This document shows, in pieces, positions 35,601 to 47,325 of a stretch of 64,000 nt of DNA. The stretch is from Stromatinia cepivora. Lineage: Eukaryota > Ascomycota > Leotiomycetes > Helotiales > Sclerotiniaceae. The notes under the pieces are model-generated. The model did not search any database, was not told where the DNA came from, and saw only the letters and a list, made by a program, of their open reading frames with translations. A program made the translations under genes and the position numbers. Within the stretch, counting starts at the first letter, position 1. Each line of letters opens with the position of its first letter. The stretch is taken from positions 929,001 through 993,000 of the forward strand of contig RCTD01000004.1 of assembly GCA_014898415.1 (NCBI GenBank), given 5' to 3'.

Positions 35601-36741
35601 TTATGAGGAAAAGGGCGAATTTTTTATGGATTGGGATTGGCAGGTCTTACGAAGGAAAAAACAGGACAAGCGTTGGTGTTTGGGTGTTTTTGTTCTTTTA
35701 TTATACCAAGGGTAGGAATGGGGGTTGGATATGTAGAATTATGAATCATGGCATGGTGTATAGAGTCTAATCGATAACTTTTTAATCTTTCTATCTTCCG
35801 AGAGGAGTAAATTTCCCACTAGTTGGCGCTTGTGGACTTCGAAATTGGTCAGGATAAAGCCTGTAAGATAAGAATGTAGATATGCAACATTAAGATCATA
35901 AACCTAATTCAAGCGTTTTGAGTGGAGGATACATATCGAGTTTTGTAGGAGTTACTATTATAGCTTCCGCAGCTTGGAGAATGGGCTGAGTTAGCGTGCG
36001 TTGCTGGTTTTTAGATCCTTGGAAGGATGGAATAGTGATGAATCAAGGTATGCTACGGTACTTGTTAGGATGGAGCTTGGAAGTTTGAGTTGACTTGGGG
36101 AGTTTTGAGTGGATAGTTTTTCGTCGGGGTGAAAGAGGAGAGCGGGGAGGGGGTTATTAGGATGCCAGTAGGTGCAATGACTGGTGCTGACGAGCGGGAA
36201 GGGTTATTTTGAGGTACCTAGTTATGGTTTAGAATTTCGACAGACTGGGACGGGTGGACTGGCTACTTTTGTAGGATGTCACTCGTGGTATCCCATTCAC
36301 ACCACGTACTTGTTGAGATGCGAGTTGTAAATTGAGATTGTGCATATGCAATATAGAGAATATGTATATCTGTTTCTGGGGCTCTGGTTGGAATGGTTTT
36401 ATTTTGGTTGGGGGAACCGAGGGATGGAGTGCAGATTGCCTGGTAGACTTCGGCAAGATGGGATTTGTGATTTAGATTTGGGTATCGTGATGTCATTTCT
36501 ATAAATAACGTTGAGGTAAAGAGATTAATGCTAAGTGAGCCTCGTGAGTTTCCTGTCATTCCTCCCGTTTTTTCCTTACAAGGGCCAGGGCCATCTAATC
36601 CATCCGTACCATGGAGCAATTTTTTAGATCCCTTCTAACCAACACCATATCTAACCAACGCCAAGTATCCGAAGTGTTCGGACGAAGAATTCCGATCTCA
36701 ATTTATACAGAAAACCCAGACAATCAATCAATCCTACCATC
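35601..36741. other. Convergent intergenic region
   Basis: About 1.1 kb between the 3' ends of the kinesin (plus) and the small NOPCHAP1-like gene (minus). Short frames only. No RNA or repeat recognised. Confidence 0.6.
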
Positions 36742-37338
36742 TCAAAGTTCTTCAATTCCCGCCTTCTTCCCCTCCCCCATCTTCCTATCCCCATCCGCAT
36801 CTTTCTCCTCCACCTCACTTTCACTCTCATCCTCACTGCCCCCATCCCTCCTCTCTTCCAAAACGCCCAATCCCAAATTCATTTCCACATAACTCTCTCC
36901 CTCCCTCACATCCTCCAGCCCTCGCTCTTCACCCCCGCTAACTTTCTTCATTAATTCCTCATTCGCTTCTTTCATCTGTTTCAAAAAATCTGGAAGATTA
37001 TTTAAGCCTTCTGAACCGCCAAATCCATTGAGTTCGGATACACGCATGATGGGACGGGCATTTAGGGGTCGTATGAGAGGGATCTCATCTTCGGACTCGT
37101 CTTCGGAGGAAGATTCTGATGAGGAGGCTTCTACTTCTGATGATGAAGTGGCTTCTGAGGAAGCTGGAGTTGACGAGTTAGATTTAGAGGTGGAGATGGA
37201 TGGTTGAGTAGTGTTTGAGGATGCTTTTCCCAGAGCGGTACGTTTCCTGGATGGGATTTTGGCGTCAAGAATTTTCCGTGTGGGTGCTGGTTCGGAGTCC
37301 ATTGCTTCCGTGGGAAGGGAAGAACGTTTGGTTGACAT
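36742..37338 (-). CDS. NOPCHAP1-like (DUF4598) small acidic protein
   Basis: A single exon of 198 residues. The N-terminal part is Ser-rich and acidic (SSEVEASSSESSSEDESEDEIP). A short conserved-looking core follows, RPIMRVSELNGFGG and LNNLPDFLKQMKEANEELMKKV, then an acidic tail (SEDESESEVEEKDADGD). The core resembles the DUF4598 pattern of a hydrophobic helix FLxQMxxANEEL, found in NOPCHAP1, a chaperone adaptor that helps load NOP58 into box C/D snoRNPs with R2TP. That assignment is inference from one motif. No intron is needed. The coding strand is G-rich over the C-terminal half, so the + strand shows a C-rich arm here that flips near 36,990. Confidence 0.7.
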   Translation of the reverse strand: MSTKRSSLPTEAMDSEPAPTRKILDAKIPSRKRTALGKASSNTTQPSISTSKSNSSTPASSEATSSSEVEASSSESSSEDESEDEIPLIRPLNARPIMRVSELNGFGGSEGLNNLPDFLKQMKEANEELMKKVSGGEERGLEDVREGESYVEMNLGLGVLEERRDGGSEDESESEVEEKDADGDRKMGEGKKAGIEEL

Positions 37339-38220
37339 GGTGAGTGTGTCAGGTGAGTTTTTGGATTGAGGTGAGATTGGAAGCGATGTTTTGAATAGTC
37401 TCAGCTCAGTAGTTGGTCTCAGTAGTAGGTCTCAGTGGTAAGACCCAATCGTAGACCCGAGAGTAAAAAAAAACGAGAATGAAGTTTGAAAACTATATAT
37501 TCTTCTGAGTATTGGAACTTTTGATAGGTGATGTATCTGGTAGACCAGGGTAGTAGTAGGCTTATGTGGTCCTGGAAGTTTTAATTGGGTGGAGCTAGAA
37601 TATATACTCCAAGGGTCCAAAAAGATCTATGACAATGTTTTGATTAATGGGATTTCATAAATATCAATTGATCAAAAATATAGCAAGAGTGAAGTGTGAT
37701 TTATTCTTTCTCTAGAAATTGATTGATTTGGCGATTAAATACGAAGTGACCTCACTAAAAAAAACCCATCATCGAAATCTTCCATTCGGGCTTCACCGCC
37801 AAATATTGCCACTATGCACGTGATTCACGTCCCCGCCACTTTTACTTTCCATGCGTGCAATTTCGTGCGACCGATTGAAACCAATGTGAAGGTCGAATGG
37901 ACATTACAAGGGGCATGTACTCTTTGGGAGGGCGTTCGGGCGCTTGTTTCAGGGTTTCATAATAGATCCACTGCTTCAGATGTGATCTGCTGTGCATTCG
38001 TTCCCTTAGCGCCACTGTTGTTTCATCACTTCATCCTTTGTACAATACCATTTGTTTTCTCTTTCATCCTCTCTCCCATCTTTTATCTTGTTCATCCCAC
38101 CCCTGGCTCGCCAATCTCTTGGTATCTTGTCATTTTTCTTGAAAGTGGTAGCCGCATTCGAGTATTCCACTACATCTTTAAGTCTTTCAATTGCAATATT
38201 ACGCATACCATTTATACAAT
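37339..38220. other. Divergent intergenic region
   Basis: 882 bases between the NOPCHAP1-like start (minus) and the eIF4E-like start (plus). An open + frame from 37814 runs into the eIF4E gene out of frame, so it could act as an overlapping upstream frame, but I see no sign that it is a protein gene. Confidence 0.55.
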
Positions 38221-39243
38221 ATGGCGTTACGACCATCGCTCATTACACGAGGAATTTCCACATCAGGGCCAAGCGATACTGGATCGCCTGCTCGCGATGA
38301 TGCCAAGAAGAATATGTTGAAGGCAATGCGTCCATTGCCTACACAACATTATTGGAATATATACTTCGATAGGTCAGTGCTCTTCTTGTGGGATGTGTGA
38401 ATTTTGCGGGGTATTGGCTTAGTACAATTTCTAACGGAGTATCAAATAGACAACAGAAGGATCAAAAGCCGGCCGCAGATGGCAGTTATAGTGCTACTCT
38501 TGACAAACTTCCCACACAAATCGAATCGATTCAGGACTTTTGGCGTTATTGCAACAACACTCCGTTCGATCAGATTAAAATGAGAGAGTCGATTTATCTA
38601 TTCAAACAAGGATTTCAACCAATATGGGAAGATAGAAGGAATATCAATGGAGGTAGTTGGACATTCAGGGTTCCAAAGCAAAATGGGCCGGACTTTTTCA
38701 CTAGAGTTCAGTTGATGGCTATAGGAGAGAAGCTTCAAGGCTGTTTGGAACTAGGTAAGCAGATTTATACATATCTCTTGGTCGAGGAAATGCCAGCCCT
38801 TTACAGAGAATTGGGGGTTTTAATATGGAAGAGGGGTAAAGAAATTGAAATGTTGATTTCTAGCACACCTGAATTCTCCACGGACAAGTGTTCTGCTTCT
38901 TGGATTGGAGGGGTCAGGGTTATGAGATGGAGCACAACACGAAAGTAATACTAACATACAAATAGGCGATCAACTTTGCGGTGTTGGTCTCTCAGTTCGT
39001 TTCAACTCTCATCTCATCTCAATCTGGCATCGTGATGCCTCGAAGCAAAAATCCATCGATGCGTTAGTCGCTACGGTCTTGGAGGAACTTCCTGAAGAAC
39101 TGAAACCCAAGCCCGACAACTTCTTCTACAAGAAACACTCAGATCACGCCGGATTCAAGGCTCCACCCCGGGAAAGTACATCCGAGTCCGCACAGACCAA
39201 GGTCACTCCGCCTAAAATTCAGACGGAGGTTCCGGCAGTCTAG
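38221..39243 (+). CDS. eIF4E-family cap-binding protein (class II / 4E-HP-like)
   Basis: Exons 38221-38372, 38450-38754 and 38966-39243 give 244 residues. The fold is clear: RPLPTQHYWNIYFDRQQKD, SIQDFWRYCNNTPFDQI, SIYLFKQGFQPIWEDRRN and NGGSWTFRVPK. GDQLCGVGLSVRFNSHLISIWHRD completes the core. The second cap-stacking Trp (PIWED) and the later ISIW are present. At the position of the first cap-stacking Trp, the sequence reads GSYSATL, a Tyr. A Tyr or Phe there is typical of class II eIF4E (4E-HP), which tends to repress or select mRNAs rather than drive general initiation. Intron 2 (211 nt) is open in the upstream exon's frame for about 190 nt. Retaining it would replace the C-terminal third with an unrelated tail. 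The true general eIF4E is not in this window. Confidence 0.9.
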
Positions 39244-39609
39244 ACTGGTTGTTTCAAGATATCAAGGAGGTTATATGGGAAATGGCGTCACAAATATATC
39301 AACAAAGGTTCAAATAATTAAATACTCACGAGGTGGAAAGGTGTTTTGTCGGACTGTACCGGATTTTGCATAATCTCGTCGAGGCATTCATACCAAGAGC
39401 AACCAGCTAAATAAATGAAAGATGTGCAACAAACAACGCTATGCTAGACTCCTTTGACCTTTGCGTATGTAACTCCATCCATGGCGATATCAAATTTAAT
39501 CCGAAAACTCCACGCCAGAAAGCCTCCTGGAAACCATAACCCCAAACTCATATATGCCAAGCACTCAAATTCCCAGGTCATGTATCAAATGAACTCATTC
39601 ATCCACCCC
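39244..39609. other. Convergent intergenic region
   Basis: 366 bases between the 3' ends of the eIF4E-like (plus) and EF-hand (minus) genes. No gene seen. Confidence 0.6.
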
Positions 39610-40353
39610 TCACCTCCACATCCCCGCTCTCCTCATAACCGCCTCGAACTCATCCCTCTCCACCCCCTGCCCTACCCCTTTACCCCCATTCGCCTCCAAC
39701 AACATACTAGTCAACAAATCCTCATCCACATCCTCCTTCAAAATCATCGCGACCCTCTTCAACGTCGCCAGTGTAATTCTTCCCAGATCCTCTCCACCTC
39801 CACTTCCGCCCTTCTTCTGTCCCGCATTTGTGAAAAGTCTAAACGCATCATCCACATCTTTCTTGTGCGAATCCGACGTTCGAGTCCGAGAATGAAATTT
39901 GATGGCGCAGATGGCGAGGAAATGGCGGTAAATGGTGTAGCCTTCGTCTTCGGGGTCGAGAATGCTGTGGTATTCGCGCAGTTCGGAGGGGCTGGGCGTT
40001 AGGCCCAGTGCGCTGTTTTCTTGTTAGTATATACTTTCAGAAGGTATTATAAAGTCTCTTTTCCGTGAATCCAGAGGATAGATGAACGCTCTCCAAAGCG
40101 CAAAAGAAGAACACATACATCAACGCTCTCCTCACATCACCAATCGCAATAACTCCTTCTTTCTCGCCCTCCATCTTCTGCGAAAATAAGGCAAATGCCT
40201 CTTTAATCTCTGTTTCTTCCGCCGCGGTAATATTATTCTCTTTAGCTAGCTTGGACCGCGGTCCTGCTGCCGGCGCGGAGGTATCTTTACGTTTTGCTGG
40301 CTGAGTTCGCGTTAGTTTTGTATTTGGGAAGAAAGTGTGAGGGGAAATACCAT
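39610..40353 (-). CDS. Centrin/calmodulin-like EF-hand protein
   Basis: Proposed exons 40353-40351 (ATG alone), 40300-40119 and 40012-39610 join to 195 residues with no remainder. After a basic N-terminus (PAKRKDTSAPAAGPRSK) the first helix reads ETEIKEAFALFSQ. VIAIGDVRRAL and ALGLTPSPSELREYHSILDPEDEGYTIYRHFL follow. The C-terminal half has VDDAFRLFTNAGQ, DLGRITLATLKRVAMIL and DVDEDLLTSMLLEAN. The layout is four EF-hand units like centrin, but most loops lack the full DxDxDG calcium pattern, so calcium binding is doubtful. Family members act at microtubule-organising centres, nuclear pores or in repair complexes; which applies here is unknown. The first intron (50 nt, GTATTT donor, CTAAC branch) directly follows the start codon. 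Confidence 0.82.
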
Positions 40354-43300
40354 TATGTGTACCAAGCAATATTAAAAAGGGTTGCGCAAAGAATAATGTC
40401 CTGGACAGAGGTGGACTGGCAGAGAAAAGTAAAATCGGGAGTTGATACTTTATTGATAAAGTTCGCCCGCCATGATGCGAAATGCCTTGCTGGCGAGGCT
40501 GAAGTGGATTTTTTCGGATTGACCAATTGGCTGCACTTGAATTAAGCTAGTTTCTTACTAGCGTATAAGCTAAGGAGCCGTATGAAAACCTCGAAATTTT
40601 TCTCCCAAGTCGTTTTACTCTTCATCAACAACACAATGTCCATTGATTCAAGCACAGAGTATTCTCCAACCAGCGGGGTGATCTCCAAATATGCATCTTT
40701 GAATCAATTATTCTTCTAAAGACAGGCAGGTAGGTATTTTCCTTCCCAGCATTCTCATCATCATTCCCATCTATCCCTCCTTTCACAAAAGGACGAAAAT
40801 CCTCCACATCGCTTCAAAATATTGCTAGAGCTTGCCGAGTCTCAACCCAGAGCGAGCAAGTGTGGACAGTGAAGCAAGAATAAAACCCGGGTCACGATTT
40901 TGATTCTTCGAGACTTTTCCTTGAGGTATCCTAGCTATAAGATTCGTTAATGAGTTTTGTGTTTGGTTCCTTTAGGAGACATTTTATGTTTGGCGGGAGG
41001 AATTTGAGGTGGTTGGAGGGGTGGGGTTTATCAGATTAGTCAATATATTTATGTTTCTGAAGACTTTTTGCTCGCTCGCTTGCTTGACGTGATTTGTTTC
41101 TTGTGAAGTTTACATGGAGGATCAAGTTGGTCCCATATGATGTGAATAGGTTCACTCTGCATCTGGACTTTGGATCTCAATGATGGGTGTTGAAGTGCTT
41201 GCCCATGTGACATAGACAGTTAGCAGCCACTGCATCAGCATCGTAAAGCACCGTACTCCTTTTCATCCGTGTTCCAATATTTCTTCTGGCATCTACTTCC
41301 AATATTTGGGACCATACACGATACCAAAATGAGCTGCTGGTGTATGATGCCTTCCTATCGCCTTCACCTCTACTTAATTCAGCAGTGTTAGGCAGTCGTA
41401 GCTATCCGGTCATTCTACATCTCACGGAAGCAACATCCGGCCCGTAAGAATGGCCCGGGTGATAATTTGGGTCAGATATCGGGTATAGCCCGTGGGTAGA
41501 GCCACGGATTGCGTACTCCACCCGAAAAATCATATTCATTTACTTTTCTCAAGCATAGGCTTTCGCTCCTTGAATATTTTTCCAATCCACCAATGTCCCT
41601 TAACTTGCTGGGGCGCATTATTTCTCTCCTCATTTCCACGCGGATGCAAATTACGACATTTGGACGTACTGCTGATGTAGACGTTGCCTAAAACTCGATC
41701 GGTATCGTGTTTCCTAGCAATAACTGGTAGGGATTCTATGTTGCGGTGCTAGAGCTTCTTTCCCCGGTCGCATTTTGTCAGTGCCGGAATTGTGGTAATT
41801 GGGTATATATGCTAGTAGGTAAAAGTGAATTGGTTGAAGTGGGCTCACAAGAAACCCGCAAAAAGTCGTCTCAACTCTCTCCCAAAAGTGTATACTACTC
41901 TCTCTCGCCCCTACTTTCCACATGAATAAAAAAGTAAACAAAAAAGGGCAAAAGGTTGAAATGAAGCCATCTTCTCAGTTTCAGCAAGTCGGAAAAACAC
42001 AAATACATAAAAAGGAACAAAATGGCAAAAGGACGACCGGTGTCATCCTCCCAGGGGCATGGTCTGTAGCAGCCTGTGGCTAACATCTTTCTCTTTGAAG
42101 GTAGTAGTTGAGGTGATCGCTCCACTCACTGCGCCAAACGGATTATTAGTTATAAGTTGTTCGGTTGTTTGGATATATATTGGTGGGTTGGGAGAGGGCG
42201 AGAGAGGTTCTGTTCTTCTTGCTGAGGTGAATTTCGACAACTGGTCATTGTGTGATGAGTCTATTCTGGTGTTTTTTTTTTTGCAGTCTATTATCTTGAG
42301 TTGTGTCTGTCCCGGTTCTCTAATAGTTTTAACGTCTACCATGATGATTTGTGCTGGGGGGGTCCAAATCTTTCTTAACCATATAATAAATACACTCCAC
42401 AACCATTCCATCGCCCTACGAGAACCCAACCCAAACACCGAAAGAGTATATTCTTGTCCTCACCCTGATTACCTACACAACAACGAATATATTATCAGTA
42501 GGGACATCATAACGATACAGTTTATCCACTCACATACTTCCTCTAACCTTTTAAGCTCCTCTACCACAATCCTTTTTTATCTCTCGAGACATAATCCGGC
42601 TCTCCCTCTCGATCCGCATCTGTGTCTTCATTCCTTTATCCCCGTTCCTGATTTCCACCCTTTTCATGTATACCTACATGCATCGATCCATATCCTGGAG
42701 CTGTTTCTTCATTTCTTGGAGTGCAGTTAAATATTCACTCCACTGCCCATGCCAATTATCTCGGTATTTCTATGCCTAATCTCACCAGCCGCAGAAGGCA
42801 ATTTTGCCAATATCCGCCCACATGATTTTTTTTGATTTTTTTATTCAAATCCTTCATTACATGCTCTGTCACAGATCAAGTAGCATGCATGTATCGGGTG
42901 AAGGACACACACTTCATCGGTACGAACAGGTAGGCTATCTACGCCGAGATGGCCGTAGATGTGGCATTTGGTGATGTTGTGGTAGTAAGGGTTGAAAATT
43001 TTGTAGATATTGCCGATTTATAATTGGTTCAATGTCGCCAGTAGGTATTGGCGTGATTGGGTGGCAGCGGGGGACTGTGTATCACAGCGTTGGAGATATG
43101 ACATTGTGCCGTGTGAACGGAAGTGACTATGTCAAAGAAGTATTGCGGTGGTGTGCTGCAATGCGAAGGTAGGCAGAGCTATTCCTGATATCTTGGGCCG
43201 CTTTTTGTGGTAAATCGTTAAGATTTTAGAAGAAACAACAAATACGAGAAGACTTAGTGGTCTACATTGAGTGTACTATGGAATGAAGATTGACTCGTAG

Positions 43301-43614
43301 GACTTGAGTAATGGTGTTCATTACTCATTTATCAAGACGATCCATAATTATTCCAAGTCTTACAGATTATATGAATGCGTTTTCCTTTATGAGTAATTTG
43401 GACCGTTTTTGTTAAACTGGGTGTTGGTTATCACAATTATTCTGCATCACGATGTAGGGAGCGTTCTTATTTCTTATTTGTAGAAAAGTCAGGCTTGATT
43501 ATTTCTTCCACTCCTTAAAACAACCTTTATACACAAAAAACGATTGTGAAACAACTGAATCCTTCTCGCCAACAACAGCCTTTGAAATCCAGTATCTTTC
43601 CAGCTCTCCTGAGC
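40354..43614. other. 3.3-kb gene-poor region
   Basis: No gene is supported. Overlapping frames at 42059-42730 (+) and 42043-42438 (-) are the longest but lack recognisable domains and look unlike neighbouring genes in composition. No tRNA or transposon end is recognised. Confidence 0.5.
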
Positions 43615-44247
43615 TTAACTGCTTTCAACGACTACCCACTTCGCTTTAACTACCATTCTTCCCGCAGCTTCATCATAAATCCTATCATGATGCAGCACTT
43701 TCAGCTTCGCTTGATCCAAAATGGTTGCATAAATCCACCAAGGCCTCACTTTGGGAGGAGGGTTATCGCCGTCGACGAAAGCATCCTTCTCCTTGGCTAT
43801 TTTCCATTTGTGCTCGAGATCCGGCACAATTGCATCCATGTATCGCTCTGAATAGATGTTTTCGGCATCACCAAAAAGGCCCCCGGCAAGTGCGCAAGGC
43901 TCACATTGCCTAAGCGGACAAAGCTCGCCCTTCAGTTTGTATCTTGGGCGTTCTTTTTTAACTTTTTTATCTTTTTCATACTCTCTATCGTTGAGATTCT
44001 TTAGTCGAGATATGAGACATCCGCAGACATAGACGTCCCAAACTATCGGCCACGCCTCATCGCTGTGACCACCAGCGTTAGGACTGGTTGGCACTTGCTT
44101 GCAAAACGGGAGAAAATAGATTGTCATCTTGTATGTGTCGGTTTGAATTTCGAGACACTGCAGCTTTCTTCGCAGAATACCTATTGTTGTCAGCGAGTGG
44201 GGACAATAGTAAACGAAACAGGGGAACTTACTTGATTTAATTCCCAA
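43615..44247 (-). CDS. Unrecognised protein, 5' end unresolved
   Basis: A minus-strand frame of about 210 codons with good codon texture. A 51-nt stretch (44231-44181) has an intron's GTAAG donor and TAG acceptor and is a multiple of three, so it can be read through or spliced without losing frame. The spliced form gives IKSSILRRKLQCLEIQTDTYKMTIYF. No ATG begins the frame in its first codons; an upstream exon ending near the TTTAG at about 44,252 is likely, or translation starts at YKM (about 44,125). A cysteine cluster CPLRQCEPC lies mid-protein and the end reads VKAKWVVVESS. It includes WWIYATILDQAKLKVLHHDRIYDE. No domain is recognised. It is isolated in gene-poor DNA on both sides, as lineage-specific genes often are. 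Confidence 0.5.
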   Translation of the reverse strand: MGIKSSKFPCFVYYCPHSLTTIGILRRKLQCLEIQTDTYKMTIYFLPFCKQVPTSPNAGGHSDEAWPIVWDVYVCGCLISRLKNLNDREYEKDKKVKKERPRYKLKGELCPLRQCEPCALAGGLFGDAENIYSERYMDAIVPDLEHKWKIAKEKDAFVDGDNPPPKVRPWWIYATILDQAKLKVLHHDRIYDEAAGRMVVKAKWVVVESS

Positions 44248-47200
44248 GACTAAAAGTTAAAGACGAGCCAAAATCGAAGAACGAATAAACTAGAGTCGTG
44301 GATAAGATGGCGTGATGTTGTAATAATGAACAGCTATGGCGCAACGATACTGTAAATATTGGTTGTTTAGGTCTTTTCGTAGTGTGCATATGGTGTGAAG
44401 GTGTAGAAAAGAAAAAGTTCGAGGGGAAACGCTCAAACAATATAGGCATAGATTAGCATGATCAAATTATTCATATTCCTATATGTTGTATGAAATGAAT
44501 ATACCTGGATTTAGAGTCATTTGGAGCATTAATTCTCAACTTGAACAGTCAGATAACTCATTACAATGCATCATCGACAACTCAACTTCAGCATCATGTA
44601 TGCCAGGGAAATACTCGTCAATTCATTTTCGCTGTGCAATATTCACGCTAAACCCAAGATTATGAAAGTAAACCACACCATTTAAGTTACTTTCCATCTC
44701 GGCCAATAATTATGAGACGAGCTCAGCTTGAGAAAATCATCAACTGCATGTGCCTGTATGAATACGTCTGATCGAGGTAAAGCCCTGTAAGTGTCTACAT
44801 CCTCCAGAAATCTGCATCTCACACGACCTTTGCACCATCTGCAGAAACAGCATATGCATTGCCTTAAGAATGAGCTTGTTGAAGTCATATAGCTCAATCT
44901 TTAAAACTCTAATGATTTCAGCCAAGTGATCAATGCCAATATTCCGGCCGTCAATCATTTCGCCCAGCTCACCAATACTAAGTTCATTAATCTATTCCAA
45001 CTTCCTAGAAGGGAATATCAAAAAAGTCCGAATATAGTGATGGGTACTTAGGGAGGATCAAATTATGCAAAACGATTGGGGAGTAGATAAACGAAGGAGA
45101 AATGACTAAGTGACATTATTTTTCCTGTTGACCTCCACTCAGTTGACAGCAATCACCAATTCAAAGAATAATTTGATGTATGTTTGAACCTTCAAATAAT
45201 CTGAGAGGTATCATCTTGGTAACGGATTATTTTATGGCTTCCTAAATGCTGGAACCTAATTTCTCAGAGGGACTTGCGCAAGCTTTCGCATTTTTCGATT
45301 CAAGACCGCCACAGTCACTTGTATCTATCTCAATAAGTGCTCAAGAAAAATAGTTAAATCGCATGTTGATGTTTCCATAATATGGCATGTATCTTTGTAA
45401 ATATCTTACACCTGTAAAATCGTCAAAATTTTGACCTCCACTTCATCGCCAAAGATGTACATTCCCTATCGAGGTCGTCCACACTCTCAGTGACTACCAA
45501 GTCAAACAAATCAAAAAAAGTAGTGTGTGATCAAGCCCCTCCATTATTTGATAAGAAAGATATATACATACCGAAGTACAGAAAGGCCGACAACTCATCC
45601 AATTGCTCGCCTGCTAATGGAGGAAGACATTAGCTAGCAAGCCCTGGTAATCTATAATCAGTAAACAACAACAACAACGCTTGCTAAGATATCAACATTG
45701 GGTATGAACGCAGGTCATGAATCAGATCGTAGAGAAGAATAAAAGCTGGTATTGGATGTTAGCGAGATTGTCATTGTTTGGAGTGAAAGCCGAGGAGCTT
45801 GACCACTGCACTAGATTGTAATGTTTGTTTAATTCGTGCACAGATTGGATTATATAGTCAAGTGGGAGCTCCGTGTGAAGGTGTTGAGAAGGAAAGAAGT
45901 GAGGGAGTTTAGTGCGGGAGGTGTTTGGGGAGGAAGGAGCTGTGAGGTGATGCGGGTATGATGTGGATCAGCCTTGTGAAAACCATGAATGAATACTTCA
46001 GTGTTCAGATCACATCAGACATTAATGAGAATAAGAACTTTAAATCTCGGAACGAGAAAGCTCTAAACACATATAGCAGAGGAATAAGCTATGTTGTTCT
46101 CCTGAATCTTTATACACAATATCACTGTATAGTCGAAGTTCAAATGACCAAAAATGGTAGGGAATGATAATCGATGATATGCATGCGATAAGCGAGTGTA
46201 GTTCCAAGTCCAAGACCAGTGACTTCCTTCTTGCTTGGATGCGGATAGACGTATGGACGGATAAGTGCTAGATGACAACACTCTGGAAAAGGAGACCTAT
46301 CCGTGCCGAGGACATTAAATACAATGAGATATAGTAAGTCTCGGATTATCTTTGGCAAGTGATATCAGAATAAGATACCATCAATTCAGAAGAAAGGAAT
46401 CTAAAAATTATCAGCAACATTTACACATGTGCGTAAGTTCTGATTCACACTTATGGTCTCAGAATCGAGCTTGAGGTCGTTGGGATTATTCAACCCAATA
46501 TCTATCTCTGGCTCATCAGACAATGGTTATGTAGGTAGTAAATGTGTTTTCAATGATTACCGTCTTGATATATGAAGAATATTACTATCATATGTTTGCG
46601 CAAGATTTAGGCCATTTGTAAACTCATCATGCTCCCTTCACTTCTCGAGTTCCGTCAAGGTCATGAATAGTATGATTGATTCTCTTAAGAGGAAGTTGTG
46701 AAAAGGAGGTACCCTTCTAGCCTGGTCCTGGAATGATTACTCTGTAGATATAATCGGGGTCTTAAAGCGAATTTTGATGGCCAAAAAGGGCTGAAACTCA
46801 TAGGTAGGTACTTCGTCGTTGAGAAGGCAATTCGTCGCAGGTTTTGTTAGTTCAACTGATGAAAGTCTTGTCAATCTCTTGTTCGTCACTCTTTGACAGA
46901 TATGGTGTTGAATAGAAAGGTTTGAAGAAACGTAAATACGATGCAAATTCATTTTATTTGATGATGAACCATGGAAAGTATATGCATCCCCCCACACTAG
47001 AACTATCAAAAATTAGCACGTGCTTTCGTGGTTCATTTTTGGCGCGGTTCCCCGCGTTACTTTTGCCTTTGTGGTTCTTTTACTTTTGTTTGTAACAAAA
47101 CCATTACAATATTTCACACACCTCACAATCTGGAAATTTTGCATCCGCAGTCGCATTCCCCATTTCTTACAAGTTACTCAAGAATATTTGATAATTATCG

Positions 47201-47325
47201 CCGATTAATATATGCTATCGAAATTCTAGATTCACCTTTTGCCTTCCCGTTCAATCTTGCAAACCTTACGATCAAACGTTAAGAGACAATTGCAGAACAA
47301 ACCCGCAGCATTCGAAATTGCGACA
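44248..47325. other. 3.1-kb gene-poor region
   Basis: No supported gene. At 44,682-44,990 (minus) fragments such as IGIDHLAEIIRVLKIELYDF and RFLEDVDTYRALPRSDVF in two different frames could be parts of a broken gene, but no family is recognised. A short AAC repeat sits near 45,665-45,677. The right end holds the leader of the DUF4211 gene. Confidence 0.5.

Noticed and set aside
37814..38320. 168-codon frame overlapping the start of the eIF4E-like gene
   Set aside because: It covers the leader and exon 1 of a well-supported gene out of frame. At most it is an overlapping upstream ORF.
42043..42730. Overlapping frames on both strands (223 and 131 codons)
   Set aside because: Neither shows a domain, plausible splice pattern or coding-like composition; the two compete for the same DNA.
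47239..47325. Extension of the DUF4211 protein upstream of 47326
   Set aside because: The frame is open but has no ATG before 47326; the longer reading depends on a TTG start, which is unlikely in a fungal nuclear gene.
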